The notes under the pieces are model-generated. The model was not told the DNA's origin. It searched no databases and saw only the letters and a list, made by a program, of their open reading frames with translations. DNA of 64,000 bases. Source: CAVZZV01 sp963779845 (GTDB lineage: Bacteria > Bacteroidota > Bacteroidia > Bacteroidales > GCA-2748055). Each line of letters starts with the position of its first letter. Position 1 is the first letter of the stretch. Positions 24,679 to 34,179 of this stretch are shown here, piece after piece. The stretch covers positions 434,001 through 498,000 of the forward strand of contig CAVZZV010000001.1 in assembly GCA_963779845.1 (NCBI GenBank). Direction: 5' to 3'. The position numbers and the translations under genes were made by a program.

Positions 24679-26277
24679 TCAATTTTTGGTATTTAACTCT
24701 TTATCAATCGTGTCGAAAATATTCTTTACTGCGAATTCTGAAAATCCTTTTTGAGTAAGTATACATTCCCCTCTTTTATTACATACCAGAAAACCTGGCG
24801 TTGCTTTTGTCATCTTATACTTTGAAAGAACATAATCTATTTGATTCATATTTAACCTATAGTGAAGGCCTTCAAACTGAACCGATTGATTTTCCCAGGA
24901 TGGGAACAAAAAATGTTCATCTGTCAAATAAATAAAAACCACTTTTTCATCTCTGTATTTTATTTTTAATGGTTCAATAAATTTATTTGCAGTATGGCAA
25001 GGTATACATCCCATCGACCAATAATTAACCAATATAATATTTCCTTCAAATAAGGACAGTATGTCTTCAAAATAATTATCATTTTCTGTTGTAACATTAG
25101 AAAGGACTGCGGAGGAATTTTCCCTAATGTTGTCTATATGGGCTGATAACAATTCGTTTTTTCTTGCCAAATAATTGTAATATACGGGCTCTTTTATTTG
25201 CTTTAAATCTTCAATTTCCCATTCATCCAATGTTATCTCCTGTTTTATCTTTGACATAAAATTTAATACTACCAATAAATCAAATGCAGGGCCAGTATCT
25301 TCTTTTAAAATTTGGGCAAGATAATTTTTTTGCCGTTTTAAAACATCCTGGTTCAGTTTCTTCCGGGGAATTAGCCTCATATTCAGCGCCTCTTCTAAAG
25401 GCATAACCTTATCTTCTATCTGCTTACATTCATAAATTATATTAGAAAAAAAACGACCGTAAAAAGAATTTAGGGAATTTATATTCATTTGTTCCAAAAA
25501 TGAAAAATAACCTATGTCAACAGCAGGCTTTGATAAATCACCTTGATCGAGATGATTTCTCATTAAAGTATTGTTATTTACCAAACATCGCATTGCAAGC
25601 TGTTGGAGGTTTATTGTAATTAATTCTTTCGTTTGTTTTGAAATGTCCGTGTTTAGGAAATCCATTAATGAGTTGTCCAATGTGGATAGTATATGTGCTT
25701 TGTATTGATCTGCATTTTGATATTCATTGTTAAAGCTAAAAAGACTAACGGTATTATACAAAAAATGTAAATAATTCAAATCATTGTTTACTTCTGCGAA
25801 AGCTCCGCCAAATCGGACATATTGGTTATCTATATTTCGTCTTTCCCTGGGATCAAACCCGTTTATATTCATAACTTGCTTGGCATCAATTTGAATATAA
25901 CATGTATCGCCTGGTGATAACAAAATATTTTCCATGTAATAATCAGATATAAAAAGACAAGTGGAATTCGAAATGATTGGAAAGTCAATAAAAAAATCAC
26001 CATCCCCCGTGATATTGACGATAAATGCTTCGGGTTCATTCAATATTGGGTTGTGGTATGCTAATCTAATGTGGCTGTTTGAAACTGGATTATATCCAAA
26101 CACCCTCCCCTTGACAAATGCCCTACCTTCCATCAAAGAAATTGCAGGAAGAAAAGCCTCTTTATTTCGTAAATCATCGTGTTGACTTTTTAAGCTGAAG
26201 GAATCAGGGTAGGGCCGTGAATAATTGTTATTCAGACAGATCAAAACGAAGGCTAATAAAATAATTATTTTAAGCAT
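24679..26277 (-). CDS. TlpA-like secreted thioredoxin-fold protein
   Basis: 532 aa. The N-terminus is a signal peptide (LKIIILLAFVLICLNNNYSR). Residues ~40-410 form a long domain without recognised motif, rich in Asn/Tyr. The C-terminal ~110 residues are thioredoxin-like: GNIILVNYWSMGCIPCHTAN places the redox pair at C424 and C427 (C-I-P-C), followed by the ATPGFLV cis-Pro loop. This large N-terminal region plus TlpA/ResA-type domain is frequent in Bacteroidota envelope proteins. It probably acts as a periplasmic thiol-disulfide oxidoreductase. A Cys-rich secreted peptide gene lies 22 bp upstream on the same strand, a plausible substrate. Confidence 0.85.
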   Translation of the reverse strand: MLKIIILLAFVLICLNNNYSRPYPDSFSLKSQHDDLRNKEAFLPAISLMEGRAFVKGRVFGYNPVSNSHIRLAYHNPILNEPEAFIVNITGDGDFFIDFPIISNSTCLFISDYYMENILLSPGDTCYIQIDAKQVMNINGFDPRERRNIDNQYVRFGGAFAEVNNDLNYLHFLYNTVSLFSFNNEYQNADQYKAHILSTLDNSLMDFLNTDISKQTKELITINLQQLAMRCLVNNNTLMRNHLDQGDLSKPAVDIGYFSFLEQMNINSLNSFYGRFFSNIIYECKQIEDKVMPLEEALNMRLIPRKKLNQDVLKRQKNYLAQILKEDTGPAFDLLVVLNFMSKIKQEITLDEWEIEDLKQIKEPVYYNYLARKNELLSAHIDNIRENSSAVLSNVTTENDNYFEDILSLFEGNIILVNYWSMGCIPCHTANKFIEPLKIKYRDEKVVFIYLTDEHFLFPSWENQSVQFEGLHYRLNMNQIDYVLSKYKMTKATPGFLVCNKRGECILTQKGFSEFAVKNIFDTIDKELNTKN

Positions 26278-26299
26278 CGTATATTTAATAAAATTATCA

Positions 26300-26626
26300 C
26301 TATTCTGTTATAATGCAATTAGAAAGATCCCATCCACATGAGGGGCATTCTCCTTGTGGATTACTTGCATTCCCATGACCTTCTGTAACTAATAATGCAG
26401 CGCACCAACAACAATTCATTTCACAAACGATGTAAGATGAATTATCACATTCCAAAGTTGCTGGGAGGAGTCCTAAAATAACCTTCACAACATTATCATT
26501 TATCTCAACTGCTTTAAGATTGTATGTTGATTTTGTTGACTCTTTTTGATTCTGTGCAGATAAAGATGAATTAAAAACAAAAAATAATAAAAACACTGTT
26601 GAAAAAATACTGATTTTTGCTTTCAT
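26300..26626 (-). CDS. Small secreted cysteine-rich peptide
   Basis: 108 aa. Signal peptide at ~1-24 (KAKISIFSTVFLLFFVFNSS, then LSAQ). The mature part begins Q-N-Q-K-E-S-T-K and has a leader-like NLKAVEINDNVVKVILGLLP. The C-terminal ~50 residues contain eight cysteines (ECDNSSYIVCEMNCCWCAAL and GECPSCGWDLSNCIITE). It resembles the secreted Bacteroidetes peptide families with a short leader and Cys-rich core, but I do not recognise the exact family. It is the first gene before the TlpA-like oxidoreductase, suggesting disulfide formation or thiol handling. Confidence 0.7.
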   Translation of the reverse strand: MKAKISIFSTVFLLFFVFNSSLSAQNQKESTKSTYNLKAVEINDNVVKVILGLLPATLECDNSSYIVCEMNCCWCAALLVTEGHGNASNPQGECPSCGWDLSNCIITE

Positions 26627-26743
26627 AGTAAAAATATTTTAGTGTATAAAATGATTAAATTTAAAACAACTTGTTATTAAAATTTTAATATTTAACATAT
26701 TATTAACAAGCACAATTGCATCAGGTGCGAGCGAAACCTTCTG

Positions 26744-27037
26744 TTAAATTACAATACCCTGCATCTCTTCCTCGGGCTTGAATCTGGAAAAGAGATTATT
26801 CTCACCGATAATTTGTTTTGATCTCCCCATCTTGAATTTGCCCATCAATTTTGGAATGACCATATTTCGCCGATATTTACGGCATTGTTTTATTTGAACA
26901 ATGGTTGATTTTATCGGGAATTGACATGATTGCCGTTTAATTGTGGATATGGTAATAAAATATCTTCCAGGTGCAGAATAATCCAAATATTTCGAACGGT
27001 TTGGCTCGATTCGGTATTTATTTTTGAATTTGGACAA
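26744..27037 (-). mobile_element. REP-associated (Y1-type) transposase remnant
   Basis: The start FKNKYRIEPNRSKYLDYSAP, then GRYFITISTIKRQ, matches the N-terminus of the Bacteroidota IS200/REP-associated transposase group, whose usual text is K-Y-R-I-E-x-x-R-x-x-x-W-D-Y-x-x-x-x-Y-F-I-T-I-C-T. After residue ~40 the H-x-H catalytic motif is missing. Only scrambled pieces follow (IPKLMGKFKMGRSKQIIGEN). At 97 codons it is about half the usual length, so the copy is inactive. The stretch 26627-27327 contains no intact gene. Confidence 0.65.
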
Positions 27038-27096
27038 GGGTCCGTCAATTTTAAATGATCCATTTTTATTGGGTAATGTCCAAAAATCGAAAAAAT

Positions 27097-27116
27097 AGAA
27101 AATTCATGAATTTTCT
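27097..27116. repeat. 20-bp perfect palindrome
   Basis: AGAAAATTCATGAATTTTCT reads identically on both strands. It lies about 60 bp upstream of the transposase remnant's start, where REP-type transposases often have their hairpin targets. A link to that element is inference. Confidence 0.7.
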
Positions 27117-27247
27117 CTATAAGGATCATAATTTGCAAAAGAAAATGACTCCCTAAGAACCTTCCTTTTCCATTGAACAGGATATTCCTCATAAACAAGA
27201 TAAATTTGGTTGATTATATTTTGAATTAATCCTTCTAAATTAGTATC
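27104..27247 (-). pseudogene. Unassigned 47-codon reading-frame fragment
   Basis: A stop-to-stop stretch on the minus strand without its own start reads DTNLEGLIQNIINQIYLVYE, then EYPVQWKRKVLRESFSFANY. The composition looks protein-like, but I do not recognise it. It may be the tail of a gene destroyed by the neighbouring transposase. It could also be chance. Confidence 0.25.
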
Positions 27248-27327
27248 TTGCCTTTATTTTAAGGGATTCATTTCGGAAAATTTTCTGAACAGGGGATTCC
27301 TTACTGCAATTTTTTATACCCCATGCG

Positions 27328-30300
27328 ATGAAAGAGGAGAAAGGCCAGAAGCTGGGTTCGGTGCAACAGAGAGAGAAAGACCTTTCCCGGGAGGTGACGG
27401 TTATTGGCCTTGGAGCTTCGGCCGATGGAATACATGCCCTTGAAACTTTTTTTACCTACGTACATCCGGATCCCGACCTAAGTTATGTGGTGGTGCAACA
27501 CATGAGTGCCAACAGGCAGAGTCTGCTTTCGGAAATTCTCCAGAGAAAAACCAACCTGAAAGTCGGGGAAATTGAGAATAAACAACCCATTGAGGGAAAT
27601 CACGTTTATATTGTCCCGGGAGGTCATCATGCCTTGATAAAATCAAACCACCTGTTTCTTAAAAAATTTCCCAATAATAAAAAATCATTCAACCTCCCTA
27701 TCGATCACTTTTTTCATGTCCTGGGCGATGAAAAGAAAGATCGGGCTATAGCAGTCCTGCTTACCGGATCCGGATCAGACGGGGTAAATGGGATAAAAAG
27801 CATTAAGAGTAATGGGGGATTCATAATTGCTCAGGTACCTGAAAGCGCCAATTTTCCCTCAATGCCCCAGCATGCCATCGATACCGGAATGGTAGATATC
27901 ATTTGCAGGATTGAAGAAATGCCGGAAATTATTCAGGACCTTACCAATAGTCTGGACAGCGTAAGTTACCTCTTCAACAAGAAAAATGAAAGTCAGGTGG
28001 CGGCTTTATTACTTCTTTTAAAATCTTATAATAAACATGATTTTTCAAGGTATAAGAGGATCACGATTGTAAGACGTATCAACAGAAGGATCATTTTTAA
28101 TAAATTATCATCCCTTGAAGAATATATCGACCTGGTCAAAAAAAAGCCGGATGAACTGGAAGCCCTCTTCAAAGAACTGCTTATTGGTGTCACCTCCTTC
28201 TTTCGGAATTCTGAAGCCTACGAGAGCCTCTATCGCAACGTTTTCCCTTCCATCTTCTCAGCGGACCCTTCGGAACCGGTGAGGATATGGACCGCTGCAT
28301 GTGCAACCGGGGAAGAGGCATACACCCTGGGGATTTTAGCCAGGGAGTTTATGGAAGAGAAAAATTTAAAAAACGAAGTTGTCATTTTCGCCTCTGATAT
28401 TGATAAAAAGGCCTTAAACAAAGCCCGGCATGGAAGATACCCCTTCTCAATAGTAAATGATATTTCGCCCAACATTCTAAGCAAATATTTCACAAAAAAG
28501 GAGAACTACTATCAGGTAAATAAAAACATTCGGGATATGGTGGTGTTTGCTTATCACAGCATCATAAAAGATGCCCCTTATTCTCAACTGGACCTTATTT
28601 CCTGCCGGAACTTTTTGATTTATCTTGAGCCGGAAAGCCAGAAACACGTTTTGAATACCTTCCATTTTTCTCTTAAAAAGAACCGTTACCTATTTTTAGG
28701 CAATTCTGAAACAAACTTTTTACAAAGCGGCATTTTCGAAGCAGTGGATGTTAAATTCAGGATATACAAAAAAATAGAGAACCGGAAAGCGGGTATGGAA
28801 TATATTGCAAAGTCAAAAAACTACAGTCGGAGTTGGGAATATGAGAAAAATCCTTTCAGACTCGTCCCCAACAAGATTTCCCTGCAGGAGTTTGCCGAGA
28901 AAAAAGCAATGAGTGAGAGTCTTTTTCCTTACCTGGTTATCGACAGGAATGGAGAGATACAGTATTCTCTGGGCAGGTGTGAAGATTATTTTTCCTTTAA
29001 TACCGGAGTGCCGAATCAGAACATTGTGAATCTGGCAAGGGAGGGGTTAAAGATCCCTATATCAAACGCGCTCCGGAAGATCAATATCAATGGTCAATCG
29101 GTTTCCTATACGGGCATTCAGATACTTACCCCGAAGGGAAAAGAGTTTGTTGACCTTTCTGTTTCCCGGATAAGCCAACCGGAAGAGTTTAATGCATTCC
29201 TAATTTTAACCCTTCAGCCCTCCCAGTCCATTAATGATCTGTCCGATAAAACTCAAAAAAGCGGCCGCTCTGCTCATTCGATCAATGATGAATACATACA
29301 CCAGTTGGAAAACGAACTGGTTGAGACCCGGGAATACCTCAAAAATATCATTGAGCAACTGGAATTGTCGAATGAAGAGTTAAAATCCTCCAATGAAGAG
29401 GTCCAAACCAGCAACGAAGAACTGCAAAGCACCAATGAGGAATTGGAAACTTCCCGTGAAGAAATGCAATCGCTGAATGAGGAACTCGAGACCTCCAATA
29501 ATGAGCTTCAGCGAAAAATAGATGAAGTGAGCACGGTTAACAATGACCTGAACAATTTTCTTCAAAGTACAGAAATTGGCACTCTCTTTCTCGACAGGAA
29601 CCTCAGAATTAAAAGGTTCACACCAAAGATCAAATCGATCGTCAACCTCGCCGAAAGTGACATCGGCAGGTCTATCAAAGATTTTGGGATAAATTATATC
29701 GATGAACATTTATTTATCGATATAGAAAGGGTAATGGAAAATCTCATCCCTGTAGAAAAAGAGATCAGTAAAGACAGGGACCAGCAATATTGGATGAGAA
29801 TACTCCCTTACCGGACCTCCGAGGATGTAATCGAAGGCACCGTACTTACCTTTACCAATATTTCTGAAAAACTCCGGATTGAGAAATTGGTAAGGGATTC
29901 AGAGAAATGGAGGACTTATCAACAATTATTCCAGCACATGGATAATGGCTTTGCGCTCTTTGAATCTACCACGGACGAGAAGGGAGACATTACAGGCTTT
30001 CAGTTTATTGAATCCAATAAAGCCTTCGAAGAGTCGTTCAAAATTGATCAGGGGGCTGTTAAACATCAGGGCATTGCCGATATTTTCCCTTTAAACAGCT
30101 ACGAAAGCGATTTCATTAAATTGGGCAGAAAAGTTCTCAAAGGAAAATCAATACGGGAAGACCGGGAAATACCCTCTCTTAATAAAATTTTCAGGATTCT
30201 TTATTTTTCCAATGACCAGGATAAACTGGCTATTCTAACCCAGGATATCACCAGCATTTCCCAGGAAATAAAATCAAAACAGCATCTGGCTGCCATAGTA

Positions 30301-31794
30301 GAATCCAACGCAGACGCTATATACAGTATTAGTTTGGACGGCAGGGTCTATTCCTGGAATGAGGGGGCTAAAAATTTGTATGGGTTTTCCCAAAAAGAGA
30401 TACTGGGAAAAAGTATTAAGGAGATGAATATCCACCCAAAACTTGGAAGGGGCAGCATTTCAGAGAAAAAGAATGGTTCTACCATCAGTAAGTATGAAAG
30501 TCAACATACTTTAAAGAACGGTACAGTGATCCCGGTTTATGTAACTGAATCCCTTATCCAAAATGAAAAGGATGATGTGGTTGCCGTCTCCTATATCGTG
30601 AGAGATATGTCCATTATAAAAGAAAGGGAGCTTGCCATTGTCAGAGCCCGGGAGGAGGCAGACAGATCGGCGAACCTGAAATCGGCTTTCCTGGCGAACA
30701 TATCCCATGAATTGCGCACACCTCTTAATTCCATTCTGGGGTTTACCAATATCCTGCTAAGATCAAATCTGGATGAAAAACATAAGCACCACATACGAAC
30801 GATCTCGAATTCAGGGATCCAGCTGCTTAACCTGATGAACGACATTGTGGATATTTCCCGGCTTGATGCCAATGAACTACCCCTGACCTACACCAGTTTT
30901 GATCTTCATGAGCTCATGGAAGAATTAAAAGAGATATTCCAGGGTTTTGCCATCAACCAAAATAAAAAACATATTAAATTATTGATCAATTTACCCAAGG
31001 ATATTAAAAAAAATATTATCCGTTCGGACCGGAACCGTTTGAGTCAAATACTTCAAAACCTTCTCAGCAATGCCTTCAAGTATACCGAAAAAGGAAGCAT
31101 AGAATTTGGCTATACGATTGCGGAACAAAAGAGGCTTCAATTTTTTGTCAGGGACACAGGAATCGGCATTGATCAAAATGAACTTGAAAGTATTTTCGAG
31201 CGGTTTAAGCAGAGCAAACAAGGTGCTTCCTCGGTTGTAAGCGGAACGGGTCTTGGTCTTGCTATTTCCAGGGGATTATGCAATCTTCTGGGCGGAAAAA
31301 TCTGGGCAGAATCCGGAACTGGCAGAGGATCTAGTTTTATTTTTACGATTCCTTTTGTTCCCGGTGTTCCATTGGAACGAAAACATAAACCCAAAAAAAA
31401 GGATCTTTACTCGCCCGTACTCAGCAATAAAAAAATTCTCCTGGCGGAAGACGATTCCTATAGTATCGTCCTGATGAGCTATATGCTGGAAGATACCCAC
31501 GTAAAGTTATTCGTGGCCGAGGATGGGGAAAAAGCCGTGGAAATCTTTTACAGGGAAATTCCGGACCTTGTCCTGCTGGACATCAGGTTGCCCAAACTGA
31601 ATGGGTATGAAGTGCTTAAAAAAATACACTCCACCCACCCCAAAATCCCGGTAATTGCCCAAACGGCCTATGCATTGCCGGAGGATAAAAAAGAGAGCTT
31701 AAATAAAGGCTTTAGCGATTATCTTACAAAGCCCGTCACACAGCAGAAACTCATCAGCATTCTTCATCTCCACCTTACGGATGAAGAGGACTGA
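27328..31794 (+). CDS. CheB-CheR-PAS hybrid histidine kinase with receiver domain
   Basis: 1488 aa, no membrane segment. Domains in order: CheB methylesterase (~20-205; VIGLGASADGIHALETF, VVVQHMS and LLTGSGSDGVNG supply the Ser-His-Asp triad); CheR methyltransferase (~215-490; GVTSFFRN, IWTAACATGEEAYTLGI, DLISCRNFLIYL); a long coiled coil (~655-735, repeated S-N-E-E-L-x-S/T); three PAS-like regions (~735-1095); HisKA with H1127 in ISHELRTPLNS; HATPase (NLLSNAFKYTEKG, DTGIGI, GTGLGLAIS); and a receiver with phospho-acceptor D1418 in LVLLDIRLPKLNG. No receptor or flagellar genes are nearby, so it probably serves sensing other than swimming chemotaxis. Its 3' end overlaps the convergent PKD gene by 20 bp. 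Confidence 0.95.
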   Translation: MKEEKGQKLGSVQQREKDLSREVTVIGLGASADGIHALETFFTYVHPDPDLSYVVVQHMSANRQSLLSEILQRKTNLKVGEIENKQPIEGNHVYIVPGGHHALIKSNHLFLKKFPNNKKSFNLPIDHFFHVLGDEKKDRAIAVLLTGSGSDGVNGIKSIKSNGGFIIAQVPESANFPSMPQHAIDTGMVDIICRIEEMPEIIQDLTNSLDSVSYLFNKKNESQVAALLLLLKSYNKHDFSRYKRITIVRRINRRIIFNKLSSLEEYIDLVKKKPDELEALFKELLIGVTSFFRNSEAYESLYRNVFPSIFSADPSEPVRIWTAACATGEEAYTLGILAREFMEEKNLKNEVVIFASDIDKKALNKARHGRYPFSIVNDISPNILSKYFTKKENYYQVNKNIRDMVVFAYHSIIKDAPYSQLDLISCRNFLIYLEPESQKHVLNTFHFSLKKNRYLFLGNSETNFLQSGIFEAVDVKFRIYKKIENRKAGMEYIAKSKNYSRSWEYEKNPFRLVPNKISLQEFAEKKAMSESLFPYLVIDRNGEIQYSLGRCEDYFSFNTGVPNQNIVNLAREGLKIPISNALRKININGQSVSYTGIQILTPKGKEFVDLSVSRISQPEEFNAFLILTLQPSQSINDLSDKTQKSGRSAHSINDEYIHQLENELVETREYLKNIIEQLELSNEELKSSNEEVQTSNEELQSTNEELETSREEMQSLNEELETSNNELQRKIDEVSTVNNDLNNFLQSTEIGTLFLDRNLRIKRFTPKIKSIVNLAESDIGRSIKDFGINYIDEHLFIDIERVMENLIPVEKEISKDRDQQYWMRILPYRTSEDVIEGTVLTFTNISEKLRIEKLVRDSEKWRTYQQLFQHMDNGFALFESTTDEKGDITGFQFIESNKAFEESFKIDQGAVKHQGIADIFPLNSYESDFIKLGRKVLKGKSIREDREIPSLNKIFRILYFSNDQDKLAILTQDITSISQEIKSKQHLAAIVESNADAIYSISLDGRVYSWNEGAKNLYGFSQKEILGKSIKEMNIHPKLGRGSISEKKNGSTISKYESQHTLKNGTVIPVYVTESLIQNEKDDVVAVSYIVRDMSIIKERELAIVRAREEADRSANLKSAFLANISHELRTPLNSILGFTNILLRSNLDEKHKHHIRTISNSGIQLLNLMNDIVDISRLDANELPLTYTSFDLHELMEELKEIFQGFAINQNKKHIKLLINLPKDIKKNIIRSDRNRLSQILQNLLSNAFKYTEKGSIEFGYTIAEQKRLQFFVRDTGIGIDQNELESIFERFKQSKQGASSVVSGTGLGLAISRGLCNLLGGKIWAESGTGRGSSFIFTIPFVPGVPLERKHKPKKKDLYSPVLSNKKILLAEDDSYSIVLMSYMLEDTHVKLFVAEDGEKAVEIFYREIPDLVLLDIRLPKLNGYEVLKKIHSTHPKIPVIAQTAYALPEDKKESLNKGFSDYLTKPVTQQKLISILHLHLTDEED

Positions 31795-32512
31795 GGCTAC
31801 CGGATCGTATTCGCAGAGACTGGCCCTCCTCTCCCACGCTGGAACCCACGGGTCTTTTTCCTTTTCTTGCACCCGAAGATTTTTTGGAAGGGGCATAATA
31901 ATCGACGTAGGCAACAAAAGAGTTTAAAGTTCCCGGCTCAAGTATCTGAGTTTCAATCCAGCCTGCATCTTCTGAAGCCAGTTGGTAATTATCATGATTC
32001 TCTTCCCAAACGTCAACATAATACCTTCTTTGGGCGATAAGATCGGTGAAGGTTACTTTCCCGTTATTGTTGGTAAATCCCTCAACAACCATATTGGTTT
32101 CATTTTCCCAATCATCCAGCGAGGGGTATAATCTTACGCTTGCATCAGGTAAAACATAGCCCGTATTATCATCAGTATATAATACAACTTCAACCTCGAG
32201 CGTTGCGTATTCTTCCAAAATTTGCACGGTGCCTGTAGCTACATCCCGGTTTCCGCTTTTTCCATAAACGGTGAGGATCACGTTATAAATACCCGGTTCG
32301 CTGTAGGCATGTGCAACATTAAAATTCGAAGAGGTGTACCCATCCCCAAAATCCCATGTGATATCATGAGCATCCATGGAGCGGTTTGTAAAATTTATGG
32401 TTTCACCCACGAAAGCATTGGATTTATCCATTAAAAAGCTTGCCTGTGGGTCTTTCCTGCAGGAGGATAAAAATACAGGAAATACTATAAGGAGAAAAAT
32501 TAAACGGTTCAT
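31775..32512 (-). CDS. PKD-domain lipoprotein
   Basis: 245 aa. The lipoprotein signal (RLIFLLIVFPVFLSSC) places the lipidated Cys at ~18. A single PKD domain follows (~25-105): VGETINFTNRSMDAHDITWD then FGDGYTSSNFNVAHAYSEPG, i.e. the W-D-F-G-D-G and H-x-Y-x-x-P-G signature. Residues ~110-200 form a CarboxypepD_reg-like beta domain (VVLYTDDNTGYVLPDASVRL, NNNGKVTFTDL). The tail is basic (KKSSGARKGKRP). It is probably a periplasmic or surface lipoprotein binding carbohydrate or protein. The last 20 bp overlap the kinase gene tail to tail. Confidence 0.85.
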   Translation of the reverse strand: MNRLIFLLIVFPVFLSSCRKDPQASFLMDKSNAFVGETINFTNRSMDAHDITWDFGDGYTSSNFNVAHAYSEPGIYNVILTVYGKSGNRDVATGTVQILEEYATLEVEVVLYTDDNTGYVLPDASVRLYPSLDDWENETNMVVEGFTNNNGKVTFTDLIAQRRYYVDVWEENHDNYQLASEDAGWIETQILEPGTLNSFVAYVDYYAPSKKSSGARKGKRPVGSSVGEEGQSLRIRSGSLSPLHP

Positions 32513-32639
32513 AGCGTTACATTTTGGTTATAATGAAAAATATAGTGGAATTAAAAACCAAATAACGTGCCAAAAGAGGGAAAGGCAAAATTTGATAATT
32601 AATATTCTTACTGTAGCTTTACAAATAAACTTAAATCGA

Positions 32640-34056
32640 ATGGATATAGATCATTTTCGCGAATACGGTCACGAGTTGGTCGAATGGATGGCTGCATATT
32701 TTGAAAATATTGAAAATTACCCCGTTAAGCCCGATATTATCCCGGGAGATATTTCCAAAAAGCTCCCTGTCCCTCCCCCTGAAGAGAGTGTGGGATTTAC
32801 TGAGATCATGAAGGATTTTAATGAGATCATACTCCCGGGGATCACCCATTGGCAAAGCCCTAACTTTTTTGCTTTTTTCCCTTCGAACTCATCCTATCCC
32901 TCCCTTTTGGCAGAGATGCTTACCGCAAGTCTGGGAGTTCAGGGAATGGTTTGGGAGACCTCCCCCGCGGCGGCTGAGCTGGAGGAAGTGGTAATGAACT
33001 GGCTAAAACAGATGACCGGTCTTCCTTCCTCCTGGCAAGGGGTGATACAGGATACAGCCTCTACTTCAACCCTTGTTGCACTGATTTCCGCCAGGGAAAG
33101 GATTAGTAAGTTCCAGGTAAATGAAAAGGGTTTCCTGACGAATAAATATCGTATCTATTGTAGCAGTGAGGCTCACTCCTCGATTGAAAAGGCAGTGAAA
33201 ATTGCCGGGTTTGGGAAACAGAGCCTTACTAAAATTGAGGTCGATGAACAATTGCGGATGGAGCCGGAAAAACTCGAAGAAACCCTGATGCACGATATCA
33301 GGGAAGGTTTGATCCCCTGTGCAGTGGTAGCTGCACTGGGAACCACGGGCACCTGCGCCATTGACCCGCTCCTACCCATTGCAAAAATTTGTGAGCGTTT
33401 CGGACTTTGGCTGCACGTAGATGCCGCCTATGCCGGCTCTGCCCTGATTATTGAGCAATACCGGGGGATGATCGAAGGAATTGAAATGGCCGACAGCTTT
33501 GTTTTCAATCCCCATAAATGGTTGTTCACCAACTTCGATTGCTCGGCCTATTTTGTGAAGGACAAAAAAAACCTCACCAGCTCCTTCGAGATAATGCCGG
33601 AATACCTCAAAACCAAAGCAGATAAATCGGTGAACAATTACCGGGACTGGGGCATTCAGCTGGGCCGGCGGTTCAGGTCTTTGAAGCTCTGGTTCGTTAT
33701 AAGGGAAATGGGCGTAAGGGAAATGCAAAAAAAAATACAAAACCATATTATTATGGGCCGGGGAATTCGCCGATTTGATGCGGTTGCACCCCTTGTTCCA
33801 TGTGGTCGAACCCCAAAATTTCGGACTCGTCTGTTTTTACTTCAAAGGACAGGATGAAGGGGATATTGAAAAAACCAATCGTCTGAACAGCAATATTCTC
33901 GAAAATATCAATAAAAACGGGAAGATTTACATGTCACATACCAAAGTCAGAGGCCGGTTTATCATAAGACTGGTGGTAGGGCAAACATATGTTGAACGGA
34001 AACATGTTTTAAATGCCTGGGAAATTATCCGGTCGGAAGCAGAAAAATATTTATGA
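32640..34056 (+). pseudogene. Group II PLP decarboxylase (aromatic amino acid decarboxylase-like), frameshifted
   Basis: The gene starts at the ATG 32640 (MDIDHFREYGHELVEWMAAY) and shows GITHWQSPNFFAFFPSNSSY, the cofactor region TASTSTLVALISARE, LHVDAAYAG, and DSFVFNPHKWLFTN with the PLP lysine at K293. At a GGGG run (33760-33763) the frame shifts. Past it, another frame continues the expected sequence: EFADLMRLHPLFHVVEPQNF, GLVCFYFKG, and HTKVRGRFIIRLVVG, ending at 34056. Removing one G restores a ~471-aa decarboxylase of normal length. It should decarboxylate aromatic L-amino acids. The shift may be a mutation or a sequencing error; the rest is well conserved. Confidence 0.88.
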
Positions 34057-34146
34057 TTCTGTTTTTTTCATACACCCCTTCTTATTTTTATTCCTCAGGG
34101 CCGGTAAACAATTTCAATTTATAGGGTAATTCCGGATGAATTTCAC

Positions 34147-34154
34147 TAATTTTG
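34147..34154 (+). promoter_or_regulatory. Promoter -7 element before thrS
   Basis: TAATTTTG is a perfect TAnnTTTG match 25 bp before the thrS start, implying a very short 5' leader (~20 nt). No clear -33 element was recognised. Confidence 0.45.
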
Positions 34155-34179
34155 CAACTCTCAAAAATCAAGTTTCTCC

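Noticed and set aside
32376..32639. N-terminal extension of the decarboxylase from 32376
   Set aside because: It runs antisense through the PKD lipoprotein signal region; the family start is MDIDHFREYGHEL at 32640.
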